DNA of 64,000 nucleotides from Bugula neritina (lineage: Eukaryota > Bryozoa > Gymnolaemata > Cheilostomatida > Bugulidae): contig OZ037765.1 in assembly GCA_964035545.1 (NCBI GenBank), positions 34,609,504 to 34,673,503 on the forward strand. The letters run 5' to 3'. The position numbers were made by a program, and so were the translations under genes. Of this stretch, positions 36,101 through 48,250 are shown piece by piece. Each line of letters begins with the position of its first letter. The stretch's first letter is position 1. The notes under the pieces are model-generated. The model ran no database searches and had not been told where the DNA came from. It was given only the letters and a program-made list of their open reading frames with translations.

Positions 36101-39100
36101 TGAAAATGAAATAAATTTGCATCTTGATCAATACATATGTGTAATGTTTATATGTTAATATATACTAATAGACAGTGTAGTTAGACATCTATGTTGTAGT
36201 GTAGATACTAATAGACAGTGTAGTTAGACATCTATGTTGTAGTGTAGATACTAATAGACAGTGTAGTTAGATATATATGTTGTAGTGTAGATACTAATAG
36301 ACAGTGTAGTTAGATATATATGTTGTAGTGTAGATACTAATAGACAGTGTAGTTAGACATCTATGTTGTAGTGTAGATACTAATATACAGTGTAGTTAGA
36401 CATCTATGTTGTAGTGTATATACTAATAGACAGTGTAGTTAGACATCTATATTGTAGTGTAGATACTAATAGACAGTGTAGTTAGACATCTATGTTGTAG
36501 TGTATATACTAATAGACAGTGTAGTTAGACATCTATGTTGTAGTGTAGATACTAATAGACAGTGTAGTTAGATATATATGTTGTAGTGTAGATACTAATA
36601 GACAGTGTAGTTAGACATCTATATTGTAGTGTAGATACTAATAGACAGTGTAGTTAGATATATATGTTGTAGTGTAGATACTAATAGACAGTGTAGTTAG
36701 ATATATATGTTGTAGTGTAGATACTAATAGACAGTGTAGTTAGACATCTATGTTGTAGTGTAGATACTAATAGACAGTGTAGTTAGACATCTATGTTGTA
36801 GTGTAGATACTAATAGACAGTGTAGTTAGACATCTATGTTGTAGTGTAGATACTAATATACAGTGTAGTTAGACATCTATGTTGTAGTGTATATACTAAT
36901 AGACAGTGTAGTTAGACATCTATATTGTAGTGTAGATACTAATAGACAGTGTAGTTAGACATCTATGTTGTAGTGTATATACTAATAGACAGTGTAGTTA
37001 GACATCTATGTTGTAGTGTAGATACTAATAGACAGTGTAGTTAGACATCTATGTTGTAGTGTAGATACTAATAGACAGTGTAGTTAGACATCTATGTTGT
37101 AGTGTAGATACTAATAGACAGTGTAGTTAGATATATATGTTGTAGTGTAGATACTAATAGACAGTGTAGTTAGACATCTATATTGTAGTGTAGATACTAA
37201 TAGACAGTGTAGTTAGACATCTATGTTGTATCTTGTAGGACTTCCAGCAGAATCGACTCCGTCGGGCATGTCTGAGCGCGTTTGCCTCTCTCTCAGCCAA
37301 TGACGAAGAGATACGCAAACGAGTGAGTCATTTCCTTTAGTGAATGCTGCTAAGATATATACAGATGATGCGATATGATATATACAGATGATATGATATA
37401 TACAGATGATATGATATATACAGATGATATGATATATACAGATGATATGATATATACAGATGATATGATATCATGTACAGTTATATATATATTCCAATAT
37501 ATTGTGTAGATCATCTTCTATTTTGCAGATTATCGAGACGGATAACATAATGGATGAAATCAGCAGAGGTTTGAGCAGCCAATCAGACGAGTTGCAGCTG
37601 GCAGCACTGCGCTGCCTCCACTCTCTCTCCAGATCTGTGCAGCAGCTGAGGACAATCTTTCAGGACCATGCAGTGTGGAAACCTCTGATGAGTGTACGTG
37701 TCTATAGAATATGTGTCTATAGAATATGTGTCTATAGAATATGTATCTATAGAATATGTATCTATAGAATATATGTCTATAGAATATGTGTCTATAGAAT
37801 ATGTGTCTATAGAATATGCGTCTATAGAATATGTGTCTATAGAATATGTGTCTATAGAATATGTGTCTATAGAATATGTATCTATAGAATATATGTCTAT
37901 ATAGTATATGTCTATAGAATATGTATCTATAGAATATATGTCTATAGAATATGTGTATAGAATATGTATCTATAGAATATATGTCCATAGAATATGTATC
38001 TATATAATATGTATCTCTAGAATACGTGTCTATAGAATATGTGTCTATAGAATATGTGTCTATAGAATGTGTGTCTATAGAATATGTGTCTATAGATTCT
38101 GAGAAGAGAAGAATGTGAGGAACTGATGAGTGTAGCTTCTTCTACTCTCTGCAACCTCCTCCTCGAGTTCTCCCCTAGTAAAGAGGTAACTATCCACTCC
38201 CTCTTCCTGCGAAGGGGTAATTATCCACCCCCACTTTCTGCGAAGGGGTAATTATCCACTCCCACTTTCTGCAAAGTGAAGGGGTAGCTATCCACCCCAC
38301 TTCTTGTGAAGGGGTAGCTATCCACCCCACTTCTTGTGAAGGGGTAACTATCCACCCCACTTCTTGTGAAGGGGTAGCTATCCACTCCCACTTCCTGTGA
38401 AGGGGTATGTTTCTATTATATTATTTAACTGTGCAGTTTATACTTCACTGTAGCAAATACTTGACCTTGGTGCCATGGAGCTGCTCGTGTCCTTGACCTT
38501 CAGCAGCAGGACGTCGCTACGCCTGAATGCAGTCTGGGGTCTGATGGTGAGTCAACATGTGATATTTTATGATATGTTTATGATATGATATAATGTGATA
38601 TATCATATGTTATGATGTGATATATGGTATGATATGATATGTAAACTGGCAGTAAAGGACTGTGTTGTGTTCTGTTAGTCAATCAACATGTTAGAAATTC
38701 TCTTCACTTCCAGCTGATTGAAGTTGCCTGTTCTATGTGTCATGTGACTTCTTTGCTAGAACATGATGTTCCAAGCTGACCAGAAGGTCAAAGGTCAGCT
38801 CATCACCAAGCTGGGGAGTGACCAGCTGTTCTGTCTCCTCCGTGACCCGATTCCAGACATCGTGATGAAAACTCTCGGACTTCTGCGTAACCTGCTGTCG
38901 CCTAAACGGGATATCGATGACATCATGCGACAGAGTGGCGAACAGGTACTCTCTCTTGCCGCCTTTCCTTCAGTATGACACCTGTCACTCCTCCAGTATG
39001 ACACCTGTCACTCCTCTAGTATGACACCTGTCACTCCTCTAGTATGACACCTGTCACTCCACTAGTATGACACCTGGCACTCCTCTTGTATGACACCTGT

Positions 39101-42100
39101 TACTCCTGTAGTATGACACCTGTCACTCCTCTAGTATGACACCTGTCACTCCCTTAGTATGACACCTGTCACTCCTTCAGTATGACACCTGTCACTCTTT
39201 TAGTATGACACCTGTCACGCCCTTAGTATGACATCACATGTCATTCCTCTAGTATGACACCTGTCATTCCTCTAGTATGACACCTGTCACTCATATAGTA
39301 TGACACCTGTTACACCCTTAGTATGACACCTGTTACGCCCTTAGTATGACACCTGTCACTCCCTTAGTATGACACCTGTCACTCCTCTAGTATGACACCT
39401 GTCACTCCTCTAGTATGACACCTGTCACTCCTCTAGTATGACACCTGTCACGCCCTTAGTATGATACCTGTCACTCCTCTAGTATGACACCTGTCACTCC
39501 TCTAGTATGATACCTGTCACTCTTATAGTATGACACCTGTCACTCCCTTAGTATGACAGCTGTCACTCTTATAGTATGACACCTTTCACTCCTCTTGTAT
39601 GACACCTGTCACTCCACTAGTATGACACCTGTCACTCCTGTAGTATGACACCTGTCACTCCTCTAGTATGACACCTGTCACTCCACTAGTATGACACCTG
39701 CCACTCCTGTAGGCGTAGTCAGTCTAATGAGACAAGAAAGTAACAAAAGAAATTTTGACGACTGAAACATTTTAGTCGTCTATATTTTATCGACTGTATT
39801 CTATTTGTTTTAAGAGATATCATTAACCCCTCATTCACACTTACTGTACCGTAGGCCGTAACAGCAAATATCGGCCATTTTTACAATGTCTGAGCTTCCT
39901 GTACGGCGTTTTGGTACGTTAGGATCAAGCACTGCTTAATTCAAAAATGTTGTGACGGACTCCTGTTGGACAGAAAAACTTTTGCGTTAACTCATTGGAT
40001 ATAATTGTCCAATGAAGCGTCATAGATCGTACCTAATAGCGGACTTAAAAAATTCCAGCCCAAACACATTAAAAACGGCTGATATTTTACGTTACGGCCT
40101 ACAGTACGGTAAGTGTGAATGAGGGGTTAATGATAAACTCATGTGAATAGAGTTGTTTTCCCATGTAGTTTGTGAAATAGCCTGGGTTCTGTGTTGCAGG
40201 TCATACAGGCTGTGGTGATGATACTGGAGAGCGATCATACTGCTGAGATTAAGGAACAGGTGCAGTTGGCTATCTGAGAATATTTAACTTTGTTGTTTAG
40301 ATTTATACAGCACATAGTCTGTCATATACAGTATATACTCTGTCATATACAGTATATACTCTGTCATATACAGTATATACTCTGTCATATACAGCATATA
40401 CTCTGTCATATACAGTATATACTCTGTCATATACAAAATATACTCTGTCATATACAGCATATACTCTTTCATGTACAGTATATACTCTGTCATATACTCC
40501 TCTGTGATTGGATGTTACAGACGCTGTGCATTCTGGGTAACGTAGCTGACGGAGACTCCTCTAAGGATTACATAATGAACAATGATGACATTCTAAAGAA
40601 GGTTCTAGACTACATGGTGTGTATCCTGTAGTGTGTTATATAATACTGTGTGTATCCTGTAGTGTGTCATATAATACTGTGTGTATCCTGTAGTGTGTCA
40701 TATAATACTGTGTGTATCCTGTAGTGTGTCATATAATACTGTGTGTGTCCTGTAGTGTGTTATATAATACTGTGTGTATCCTGTAGTGTGTCATATAATA
40801 CTGTGTGTATCCTGTAGTGTGTCATATAATACTGTGTGTATCCTGTAGTGTATTATATAATACTGTGTGTATCCTGTAGTGTGTTATATAATACTGTGTG
40901 TGTCCTGTAGTGTGTTATATAATACTGTGTGTATCCTGCAGTGTGTTATATAATACTGTGTGTGTCCTGTAGTGTGTTATATAATACTGTGTGTATCCTG
41001 CAGTGTGTTATATAATACTGTGTGTGTCCTGTAGTGTGTCATATAATACTGTGTGTATCATGTAGTGTGTCATATAATACTGTGTGTATCCTGTAGTGTG
41101 TCATATAATACTGTGTGTATCCTGTAGTGTGTCATATAATACTGTGTGTATCCTGTAGTGTGTCATATAATACTGTGTGTATCCTGTAGTGTGTTATATA
41201 ATACTGTGTGTATCCTGTAGTGTGTTATATAATACTGTGTGTGTCCTGCAGTGTATTATATAATACTGTGTGTATCCTGTAGTGTGTTATATAATATTGT
41301 GTGTATCCTGTAGTGTGTTATATAATACTGTGTGTATCCTGTAGTGTATTATATAATACTGTGTGTATCCTGTAGTGTATTATATAATACTGTGTGATGG
41401 TGTGTAAAGAGCACGTGCTCATTTCATATCCAATTGCTGACCCTGTATTATGTACCTCCAACCTGTAGTTTTGTTATAAATTCATCTCAATTCAAATGTT
41501 CGGCAGCAACACACGAGCGTAAAGCTGCAGACGGCTGCCCTTATTTGTGTCAACAACCTGATATGGAGCACCGACAGCGGCCACCAGGACAGGAAACACA
41601 AGCTGCAGTCCATAGGCGTCTGTAAGATCATAGAGCAGCTGGAGCACTCGAAGGACAAGGCACTAGCTGACAGGTGAGTGTAGACACTAGCTGACAAGTG
41701 AGTGTAGACACTGGCTGACAGGTGAGTATAGACACTAGCTGACAGGTGGCACTAGCTGACAGGTGGCACTAGGTGACAGGTGAGTGTAGACACTGGGTGA
41801 CAGGTGAGTGTAGACACTGGGTGACAGGTGAGTGTAGACACTGGGTGACAGGTGAGTATAGACACTAGCTGACAGGTGGCACTAGCTGACAGGTGGCACT
41901 AGCTGAAAGGTGGCACTAGCTGACAGGTGGCACTAGCTGACAGGTGAGTGTAGACATTGGCTGACAGGTGGCACTAGCTGAAAGGTGAGTGTAGACACTG
42001 GCTGACAGGTGAGTGCAGACACTAGCTGACAGGTGGCACTAGCTGACAGGTGGCACTGGCTGACAGGTGGCACTGGCTGACAGGTGAGTGTAGACACTGG

Positions 42101-42472
42101 CTGACAGGTGAGTGTAGGCACTAGCTGACAGGTGAGTGTAGACACTAGCTGACAGGTGAGTATAGACACTAGCTGACATGTGAGTGTAGACACTGACTGG
42201 CAGCTGTCACTGTGAGACACTGACCTTAGGCCAGTTCTCAAGACCCTGGGGCACAGCCTGTTGACTCAATAATTACGAGTTAGGATAAACCTAAAGTCAC
42301 CAAAGTGTACTACTAAATAATGGAACATTTTATAAAAGGAAGACTTCTAATTGCTAGTTCTAACAATGCACTATTCCATCATACCATAGCCGCATAGCAT
42401 CTAATACATGTCTGTTGGTGTTTCAGTGCCAAGACTACACTGTGTCAGTTTGAGGGAGCTGAGGCTAAATGA
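33185..42472 (+). CDS. ARMC8: ARMC8, armadillo-repeat subunit of the CTLH/GID ubiquitin ligase
   Basis: Exons: 33185-33251, 33483-33697, 33890-34080, 34181-34264, 34358-34524, 35469-35529, 35708-35902, 37239-37322, 37529-37693, 38096-38185, 38454-38546, 38760-38945, 40200-40259, 40521-40616, 41507-41673 and 42427-42472 (TGA). Landmarks: [96 protein letters not shown]. These match metazoan ARMC8 from near its N terminus to its C terminus. ARMC8 is an all-helical armadillo scaffold that places substrate receptors in the CTLH E3 ligase, the animal counterpart of yeast GID. No in-frame ATG precedes the exon at 33185, so a short upstream exon is missing. Confidence 0.95.
34525..34735. repeat. Donor-adjacent GTGTAAGTGTATAGA array
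   Basis: About 12 irregular units begin right after the ARMC8 donor at 34525. Many contain GTAAGT, a strong donor-like word. Confidence 0.85.
34795..35430. repeat. Intronic 30-bp minisatellite (~21 copies)
   Basis: The unit includes CACTCTTCTTAGTGTTAAAC, with one variable T/C at two positions, in the ARMC8 intron before exon 35469. Long open frames here are an artefact of the 30-bp period. Confidence 0.95.
36130..37238. repeat. Intronic 43-bp minisatellite (~25 copies), flush with acceptor
   Basis: The unit contains CTAATAGACAGTGTAGTTAG. The final copy runs ATCTATGTTGTATCTTGTAG directly into the ARMC8 exon at 37239. Variant copies (TATATAT for CATCTAT) recur in blocks, suggesting higher-order duplication. 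Confidence 0.95.
37370..37475. repeat. Short GATATATACAGATGATAT array
   Basis: Five to six copies of an 18-19 bp unit in the short ARMC8 intron before exon 37529. Confidence 0.8.
37694..38095. repeat. Whole-intron 15-bp minisatellite (~26 copies)
   Basis: The array starts at the donor (GTACGTGTCTATAG) and ends at the acceptor (GTGTCTATAG before ATTCTG). The entire ARMC8 intron is GTGTCTATAGAATAT units. Confidence 0.95.
38190..38410. repeat. Intronic GAAGGGGTAACTATCCACCC repeat
   Basis: Six to seven ~30-bp units in the ARMC8 intron after exon 38096-38185. Confidence 0.85.
38990..39715. repeat. Intronic AGTATGACACCTGTCACTCC array
   Basis: About 30 copies of a 23-24 bp unit in the ARMC8 intron before exon 40200. 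Confidence 0.93.
39827..40126. mobile_element. piggyBac-like MITE (300 bp, TTAA target sites)
   Basis: It is flanked on both sides by TTAA (39823-39826 and 40127-40130). The ends begin CCCCTCATTCACACTTAC, mirrored by GTAAGTGTGAATGAGGGG, and the inverted repeat continues roughly to GGCCGTAA. TTAA duplication plus CCC-starting ends are typical of piggyBac elements. It has no coding capacity and sits in an ARMC8 intron. Confidence 0.85.
40310..40500. repeat. Intronic 21-bp array (CATATACAGTATATACTCTG)
   Basis: Eight copies between ARMC8 exons 40200 and 40521. Confidence 0.9.
40617..41400. repeat. Donor-flush 31-bp minisatellite (~25 copies)
   Basis: The array begins with the ARMC8 donor itself (GTGTGTATCCTGTAG). 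Every unit repeats TGTGTATCCTGTAGTGTG. Confidence 0.94.
41674..42210. repeat. Donor-site minisatellite: tandem copies of exon end plus donor
   Basis: The exon ends CACTAGCTGACAG followed by donor GTGAGTGTAGACA. The intron then repeats CTAGCTGACAGGTGAGTG or the shorter CTAGCTGACAGGTGGCA some 20 times, so many consensus 5' splice sites follow the real one. Confidence 0.95.
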
Positions 42473-43136
42473 CTAGAAATCGCGACATGGTACATGAATC
42501 TACATCCGTCTTAGGAGTGCTACTAACTGTTAGTTCAGAGTAGTAGGTTCAGGGTAGGACTAACAGTGAAACTATTTACTATGTGCAGTAATGTAGTATT
42601 TAGCTAAAACAAACCATTAGCTGATTTTATTAGCCAATAAAGTATTTGTGGTTTTAATTGTTTCCTGAAAGTAATGTTGTTACAAGTAGAAACTAACAAA
42701 CCATTTGAGTATTTACTGGATTTGTCTCCTCTTTAGCTGTTAGCTCCTACCAAGTGGAAGTTGGGTTTTCCAAGTATAGCTATTTAAAGATGCCTATCAG
42801 TTTATGGTTAAGTTTTGAATTTAAATGTACACCCAGTGAGTGTATTGCTACCTTTTGTTCTATTTATAATCTACTGTTCTATTTATAATAATCGAGTCGG
42901 TTTCAATTATTGTACTTTGAAAGTAAAGCTCACTTTTATTTGCACTTTTTATTTATTTTTTGGTGAATCATTTTTTATCACAAATATAAACTTGCTCTGT
43001 TTTATATTTGATACATTGTTCGGAGTCAATCGCTGATGTTCCATGCAAAGTTTTACTCGTATACAGAAATAAACAACCTTAATTAGTGGATGTTATAGCA
43101 ATATTTTTATTCATTGTGTAAATTATAAAACATGTG
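42473..43136. other. Convergent 3' intergenic stretch (ARMC8 / speriolin-like)
   Basis: An AATAAA at 42636-42641 suits ARMC8. On the minus strand an AATAAA at 43106-43111 lies about 26 bases past the speriolin-like stop. No other gene is seen. Confidence 0.6.
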
Positions 43137-46100
43137 TCACCAAATAAACAGAGGCATGCCATCATCAGCAGACATCATTGCAAGACACTGAAGTAGTATA
43201 AGAATGTCATTGACCTCTTGCGCGGTCGCGAACCTTCGCACGAGTTCCCTCAGCAAGCCCTCTTCATGAACCGTGACCACAACGTGCTGCACGTCTGATT
43301 TGCTCTGCTTCATAACGCCATATTTGTTGACCAGCGAAGACGCGAAGTTTGCGTGGTACGGGAATACGTAGCCTGCTGAATGTAGAGACCTCATAACAAA
43401 AGCATATCTGTCTATCATCACTTCCTTGATCTCTCCGGTCTCTCTCTCGATAATATTCTGTTGTAGGTTGACTACGTTGTACCCGTAGAAACTCTTGTAC
43501 TTGCACTGCTTGTTGAACTTGCCGTTCAGCACAAAGCTAAGAATGCGTTTGTCAAGCTGGAATGCTATTTCTCCCAACACCCTCTGGTGGTTGGATTCCA
43601 GCAAACTTATTTTGTCCAGATTGTGATGTCCGTTGTCACCAGCACTTCCCTTGGCTTCCACCAACATGGGTGTCTCTGGTAACCCCCTGAAAGACTTTGT
43701 GGGGGAGCATTGCTGCTCCTTCGGCTGTCTGGCTTCACCAAAGTTTATCGGTAGCGCTGCCTCTGATCTTCTGTTGCACTTGAGTGGCGGCTGTTTCTGT
43801 TTATATTTACCTAAAATAAATCATATGCCATATCTATCTTTTGTTTATATTTACCCACAATACATCATAATATAATGATGTTTAAACCCACACCAACCTG
43901 CACACATAACTCTTGGAGGTGCACCTTCTATAGAGCTCACTCCACTCACAGTTTTCCCACTACCTCTCTGCAAAGTGTACGTCTTGTTTAGATCTACTTT
44001 ACCCAACAAATTTCTTCTGTTCTCCTAAAACCGTACCCAGCTGTTCAAACATTTGATGTTATGCATTCATAGACCTGAAGTTATGGGCAATTATTTTACC
44101 ACGTTCTAAAGTATTTTAATAACCTTTGCCACTAGCTTTTTATGTTTAAGTTCTGCCGGGTTTGAGGGGGCGACATGGAGTCCTCTATGTTCGCAATGTT
44201 TCCAATGATGCACTAGATTTCTATGACTCATCTCTTTCGCTTTTCCTCGGTCTGATTTAGCCAAGAATTCCTTGACCTTGGAAGTCGTTCGTGGAAAGTA
44301 ATTGGACTGTGCATTGTCAGTAGAATTCAAATTCAGACCTAAAAATTTAGTTAATAAAACAATAGTCAAGTCAAGGCGTTCACATGAAACATATTCTCTC
44401 AGTACTGTTTGTGGCAAAGTATGTCATCATATTATACTATATAATGTTCTGTAGACATTATCTTATACTGTGTACAACACTGTAATATGTCTGCTGTTCA
44501 CCATTTCCTCCAATAACTCCCTAGTTACTGGGTCATGGGCAATCTCTATTTTGATGCATGAACATACAAGTGCTGGACCATTTACTATTTTGAGTTTTAT
44601 TAGTGATGAACCAGTTGCTACTTTGAATTAAATTATTTTGATTTAGAACTGTGCATGTGAGTTATCAGTCGCTGACTCGTGATAATACTCCTTCAGTTAT
44701 AACTGTCTGGGGAGAAGGTTAGCTTACACATAATATAAACTCAGTGAATCACCAAACTCAGTACGTACTAATTCCTAGAGAATATAAACTCAGTAAGTAC
44801 TGATTTCTAGAAAATATAAACTCTGTACGTACTAATTCCTAGAGAATATAAACTCAGTACGTACTGATTCCTAGAGAATATAAACTCAGTACGTATTAAT
44901 TCCGAGAGAATCTAAACTCAGTACGTACTAATTCCTAGAGAATATTAACTCAGTACGTACTCTCAGCATCTGACTCACTCTCCCAGTCAGTCAGTCCCTG
45001 TTGCTTGTTGTTGACATTGCAGTTTGCTGACTTTGGTTTTCTAGATGCTGACTTTCCCCTCGCACCTGTTAGTAGAGAATATTTATTATAGATTTATTGC
45101 AATATGCACATGAATTTAAACTTCTCATTTGATGGATATGTTCAGTGTTACACCTACAGTAGGGGTAACGGCGGGCCGAGTTTTGCATTTTTCGCTCTCA
45201 TTCGTCTGTTTTTCAAGTTACTAGTTCAATAATCTCTAGTCTTAATGCTGCATCTGTTGTCTATTACAGGTATCAGTTTGTTGTTTCTATCTCTCTCACA
45301 ACTTTCAGAATAATGAAATTTTCATGACGAAAAAATCGGCCCATTGTGCCCCGGTACCGGGGTACAATGGGACACAACAAATATATTGAAACTTTGCAGA
45401 TTTTGTTGCATTTGATCTTTATTTATTTATTATTACAAATAAATAAAAATATTCTTTCAGACCTAAAACAAAATTCATGTTTTAGCTGTATACAGTTTGT
45501 GCCACCACGGATAGCAGAGGAAGGCAAAATCAAACGCACATCACTAGGTTCTACGGTGCCATTATCATTACCGTTCAGAACTAAAAATGTTTTTTATTTT
45601 CACTTCAGAGGAACTTTTATTAGAAAAAAAAACTTTAGTAACATGTGCTACAAAATTTTGAGTGGACTTTTTTCTATAAACTGTAGCTAAGGTGCATGGC
45701 TCCAGTTTGTGGCTGAAGTGCGGAAGGGAGAGGCCGGGGGAGGAAATGAGCAGATCACAATTTATTTTGGTCAAATACATGTATATTCCCTCAATGATAT
45801 AATGTATAATGAATATCATGACTATCTACTAGTAGCAACAGCAGAGTATTTTGTATTATGTATAAAATGGCAAAGCTTTAACCTCACCAGATGTATATAT
45901 TAGGGGAACTTCACTTTGTAGTTTTGTAGTCTTACCATGATGTCTTTGATGATTTACAAAAAGGTCAGAAATGGCTATATCTATAGATTTTAGTAACATT
46001 TCAACCAACTTTTTGGGCAAACAAACTAATAACAGTGATCAGGGTGCAATAATCAGGTGGCCCATTGTACCCCAGTCAGCGTGGCCCATTGTGCCCCTGA

Positions 46101-48250
46101 TGGCCAAATTGAACATAAATGTGCCTCAAGGAAAATTTATTTTAGAGTTTGCTGTTATACTAGTTAAGCAGTGTAGAGACAAGCAATGGAAACAATATCA
46201 GTAAAATCTAGGCTTGTTGCCTTTGAGTGTAAAAAGTTCTAAAGCTTTAACACCATCTTAAAAATTTTACAAAAAGTAGGTAAAAGCAGTTTTTGACTTG
46301 CCTTTTCAACAAGTATGTTCTGCAAGTGTTGAAACTACAAAGGCTGAATATTTATGTCAATACCTTTTATGAAAAACAATCACAACTCTAAGTCAATAAG
46401 TTCTCTCACAATTTGGCCGGCTTTTTGTACCCCTATGACCGTTGTGCCCCCCCCCCCCCCCCCGTTACCCCTACTACTCACAGTACTACTACCAGTACTA
46501 CTACCAGTACTACTCACAGTACTATACTCACAATACTACTACCAGTACTACTTTCAGTGTTACCCTCTGCGCTACTCACACAGCTCTACTCACGTGATGA
46601 TGCTCGCAAGTTTCCTCTGGTAGAGTCTTTCTGTTTAGACTTGGTTTTTGGAGCAGCTTTTCTGGGGGCACAACTCCTCTCCAAGATGTCCTCCAGCTCT
46701 GTGCTGTCCATGGAAGGACTTCTGAGTCGGCTGGTTTCTCTTTGTCTGCGGAATACACTTGTGTCATGTGACCAACATACACTTATGTCATGTGACCAGC
46801 ATACACTTGTGTCATGTGACCAGCATACACCTGTGTCATGTGACCAGCATACACTCGTGTCATGTGACTGATGTCACTGAGAAGATAAAAGTGTACCTGT
46901 CACGAGAGTTGTCTCCCCTACCCATCTGTGCTAGTAGCTTGTGATCTTCAGTTAATTCTCTTTCATAAGGAGAGTTGAAATTCCTACTTCTTGACTGCAA
47001 AATAAAGAACATAGTTTTAAGGCATCAATCATACTAAACATATAATTTTCTTTCTTTTTTAATTTTTTGTAAAATATTTACCCGAGAGTCAAAGTCTCCG
47101 TATCCGTGCTGCTCTTTATACACAGGTTCTGAGGCTAGGTCAGGAGCTGTCAATATACAGTCAATATACATTCAGGGTAAACTCACAGAGTATACTTATA
47201 TATAGTGTGTTCATAAAGTATACAGGTAGATTTCACAAGTGCAACATTCTTTGTGCATTTACCTCTATGCCTGTCGCAGTTGATGTGATGCTGATCCAAG
47301 AGGTGTATTACATCAGACATCAATGTTAGACCGTGAAATCTCAGTGCCTCTTCCTTCAGGCTGAGTTGATCCTTCAGCAACTCGTTCTCTCTGCTCAGGT
47401 AAATATTCTCGCTCCTCAGTCGGTATAGAGAGTCATCTCCAGAGTGTGTCTGTCGTCTGTCACTACAAACATGCATCTCTGTGTTATAGAGGAAGGGATA
47501 GTGTGGTAGAGCAGCTAGTAGGGATAGTGTGGTAGAGCAGTTAGTAGGGATAGTGTGGTAGAGCAGTTAGTAGGGATAGTGTGGTAGAGCAGTTAGTAGG
47601 GATAGTGTGGTAGAGTAGCTAGTAGGGATAGTATGCTAGAGCAGTTAGTAGGGATAGTGTGGTAGAGCAGTTAGTAGGGATAGTGTGGTAGAGCAGTTAG
47701 TAGGGATAGTGTGGTAGAGCAGTTAGTAGGGATAGTGTGGTAGAGCAGTTAGTAGGGATAGTGTGGTAGAGCAGTTAGTAGTGATAATATGCTAGAGCAG
47801 GTAGTAGGGATAGTGTGGTAGAGCAGTTAGTAGGGATAGTGTGGTAGAGCAGTTAGTAGGGATAGTGTGGTAGAGCAGTTAGTAGGGATAGTGTGGTAGA
47901 GTAGCTAGTAGGGATAGTATGCTAGAGCAGTTAGTAGGGATAGTGTGGTAGAGCAGTTAGTAGGGATAGTGTGGTAGAGCAGTTAGTAGGGATAGTGTGG
48001 TAGAGCAGTTAGTAGGGATAGTTTGGTAGAGCAGTTAGTAGGGATAGTGTGGTAGAGCAGTTAGTAGGGATAGTGTGGTAGAGCAGTTAGTAGGGATAGT
48101 GTGGTAGACTCACTTGATAGTAACTCTCTTTGAAGGACTCTGGTGACCAGAGTAGCCACGTGCTGACTGTGCACGCATGTCGTCAGCGCTGCCTCCAGAG
48201 GACAGATCTGAGTACCGCAGTGTCTGTGCTCTAGATGATGAGTAAGTCAT
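43137..48250 (-). CDS. SPATC1: Speriolin / speriolin-like (SPATC1 family) protein
   Basis: Exons 5' to 3': 48114-48250, 47263-47462, 47082-47146, 46897-46994, 46594-46745, 44961-45065, 44124-44338, 43898-43967 and 43137-43810 (TGA); phases agree throughout. It starts MTYSSSRAQTLRYSDL. The second exon holds a short leucine-zipper coil (LRSENIYLSRENELLKDQL). The middle is basic and low complexity (APRKAAPKTKSKQK). The last exon carries the conserved speriolin C-terminal domain: LGEIAFQLDKRIL, FYGYNVVNL, VNKYGVMKQ, ending MPLFIW. Vertebrate speriolin is a centrosomal, germ-cell-enriched CDC20 partner and SPATC1L is its paralogue; function here is inferred only from that domain. A 1.3-kb transposon lies in one intron. 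Confidence 0.85.
44745..44961. repeat. Donor-flush 32-bp repeat
   Basis: On the minus strand the donor after exon 44961-45065 reads GTACGTACTGAGTT. About six tandem units repeat GTACGTACTGAGTTTATATT. Confidence 0.88.
45159..46475. mobile_element. Non-autonomous inverted-repeat transposon (~1.3 kb)
   Basis: The ends AGTAGGGGTAACGG and CCGTTACCCCTACT are mirrored. Internally, GGCCCATTGTGCCCC and related words recur in both orientations (45338-45375, 46058-46100), and a 20-base C run precedes the right end. No transposase was recognised. It lies in a speriolin-like intron. Confidence 0.75.
46740..46870. repeat. Intronic ~24-bp repeat (GTCATGTGACCAGCATACAC)
   Basis: Five copies; the array abuts the acceptor of the speriolin-like exon 46594-46745. 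Confidence 0.88.
47480..48113. repeat. First-intron 26-bp minisatellite (~24 copies)
   Basis: The unit contains GGGATAGTGTGGTAGAGCAG. It reaches the donor of the first speriolin-like exon, where the minus strand reads GTGAGTCTACCACACTATCC. Confidence 0.94.

Noticed and set aside
44106-44417. Stand-alone 103-residue minus-strand ORF
   Set aside because: Its central part is an internal exon of the speriolin-like gene. The ends read into introns.
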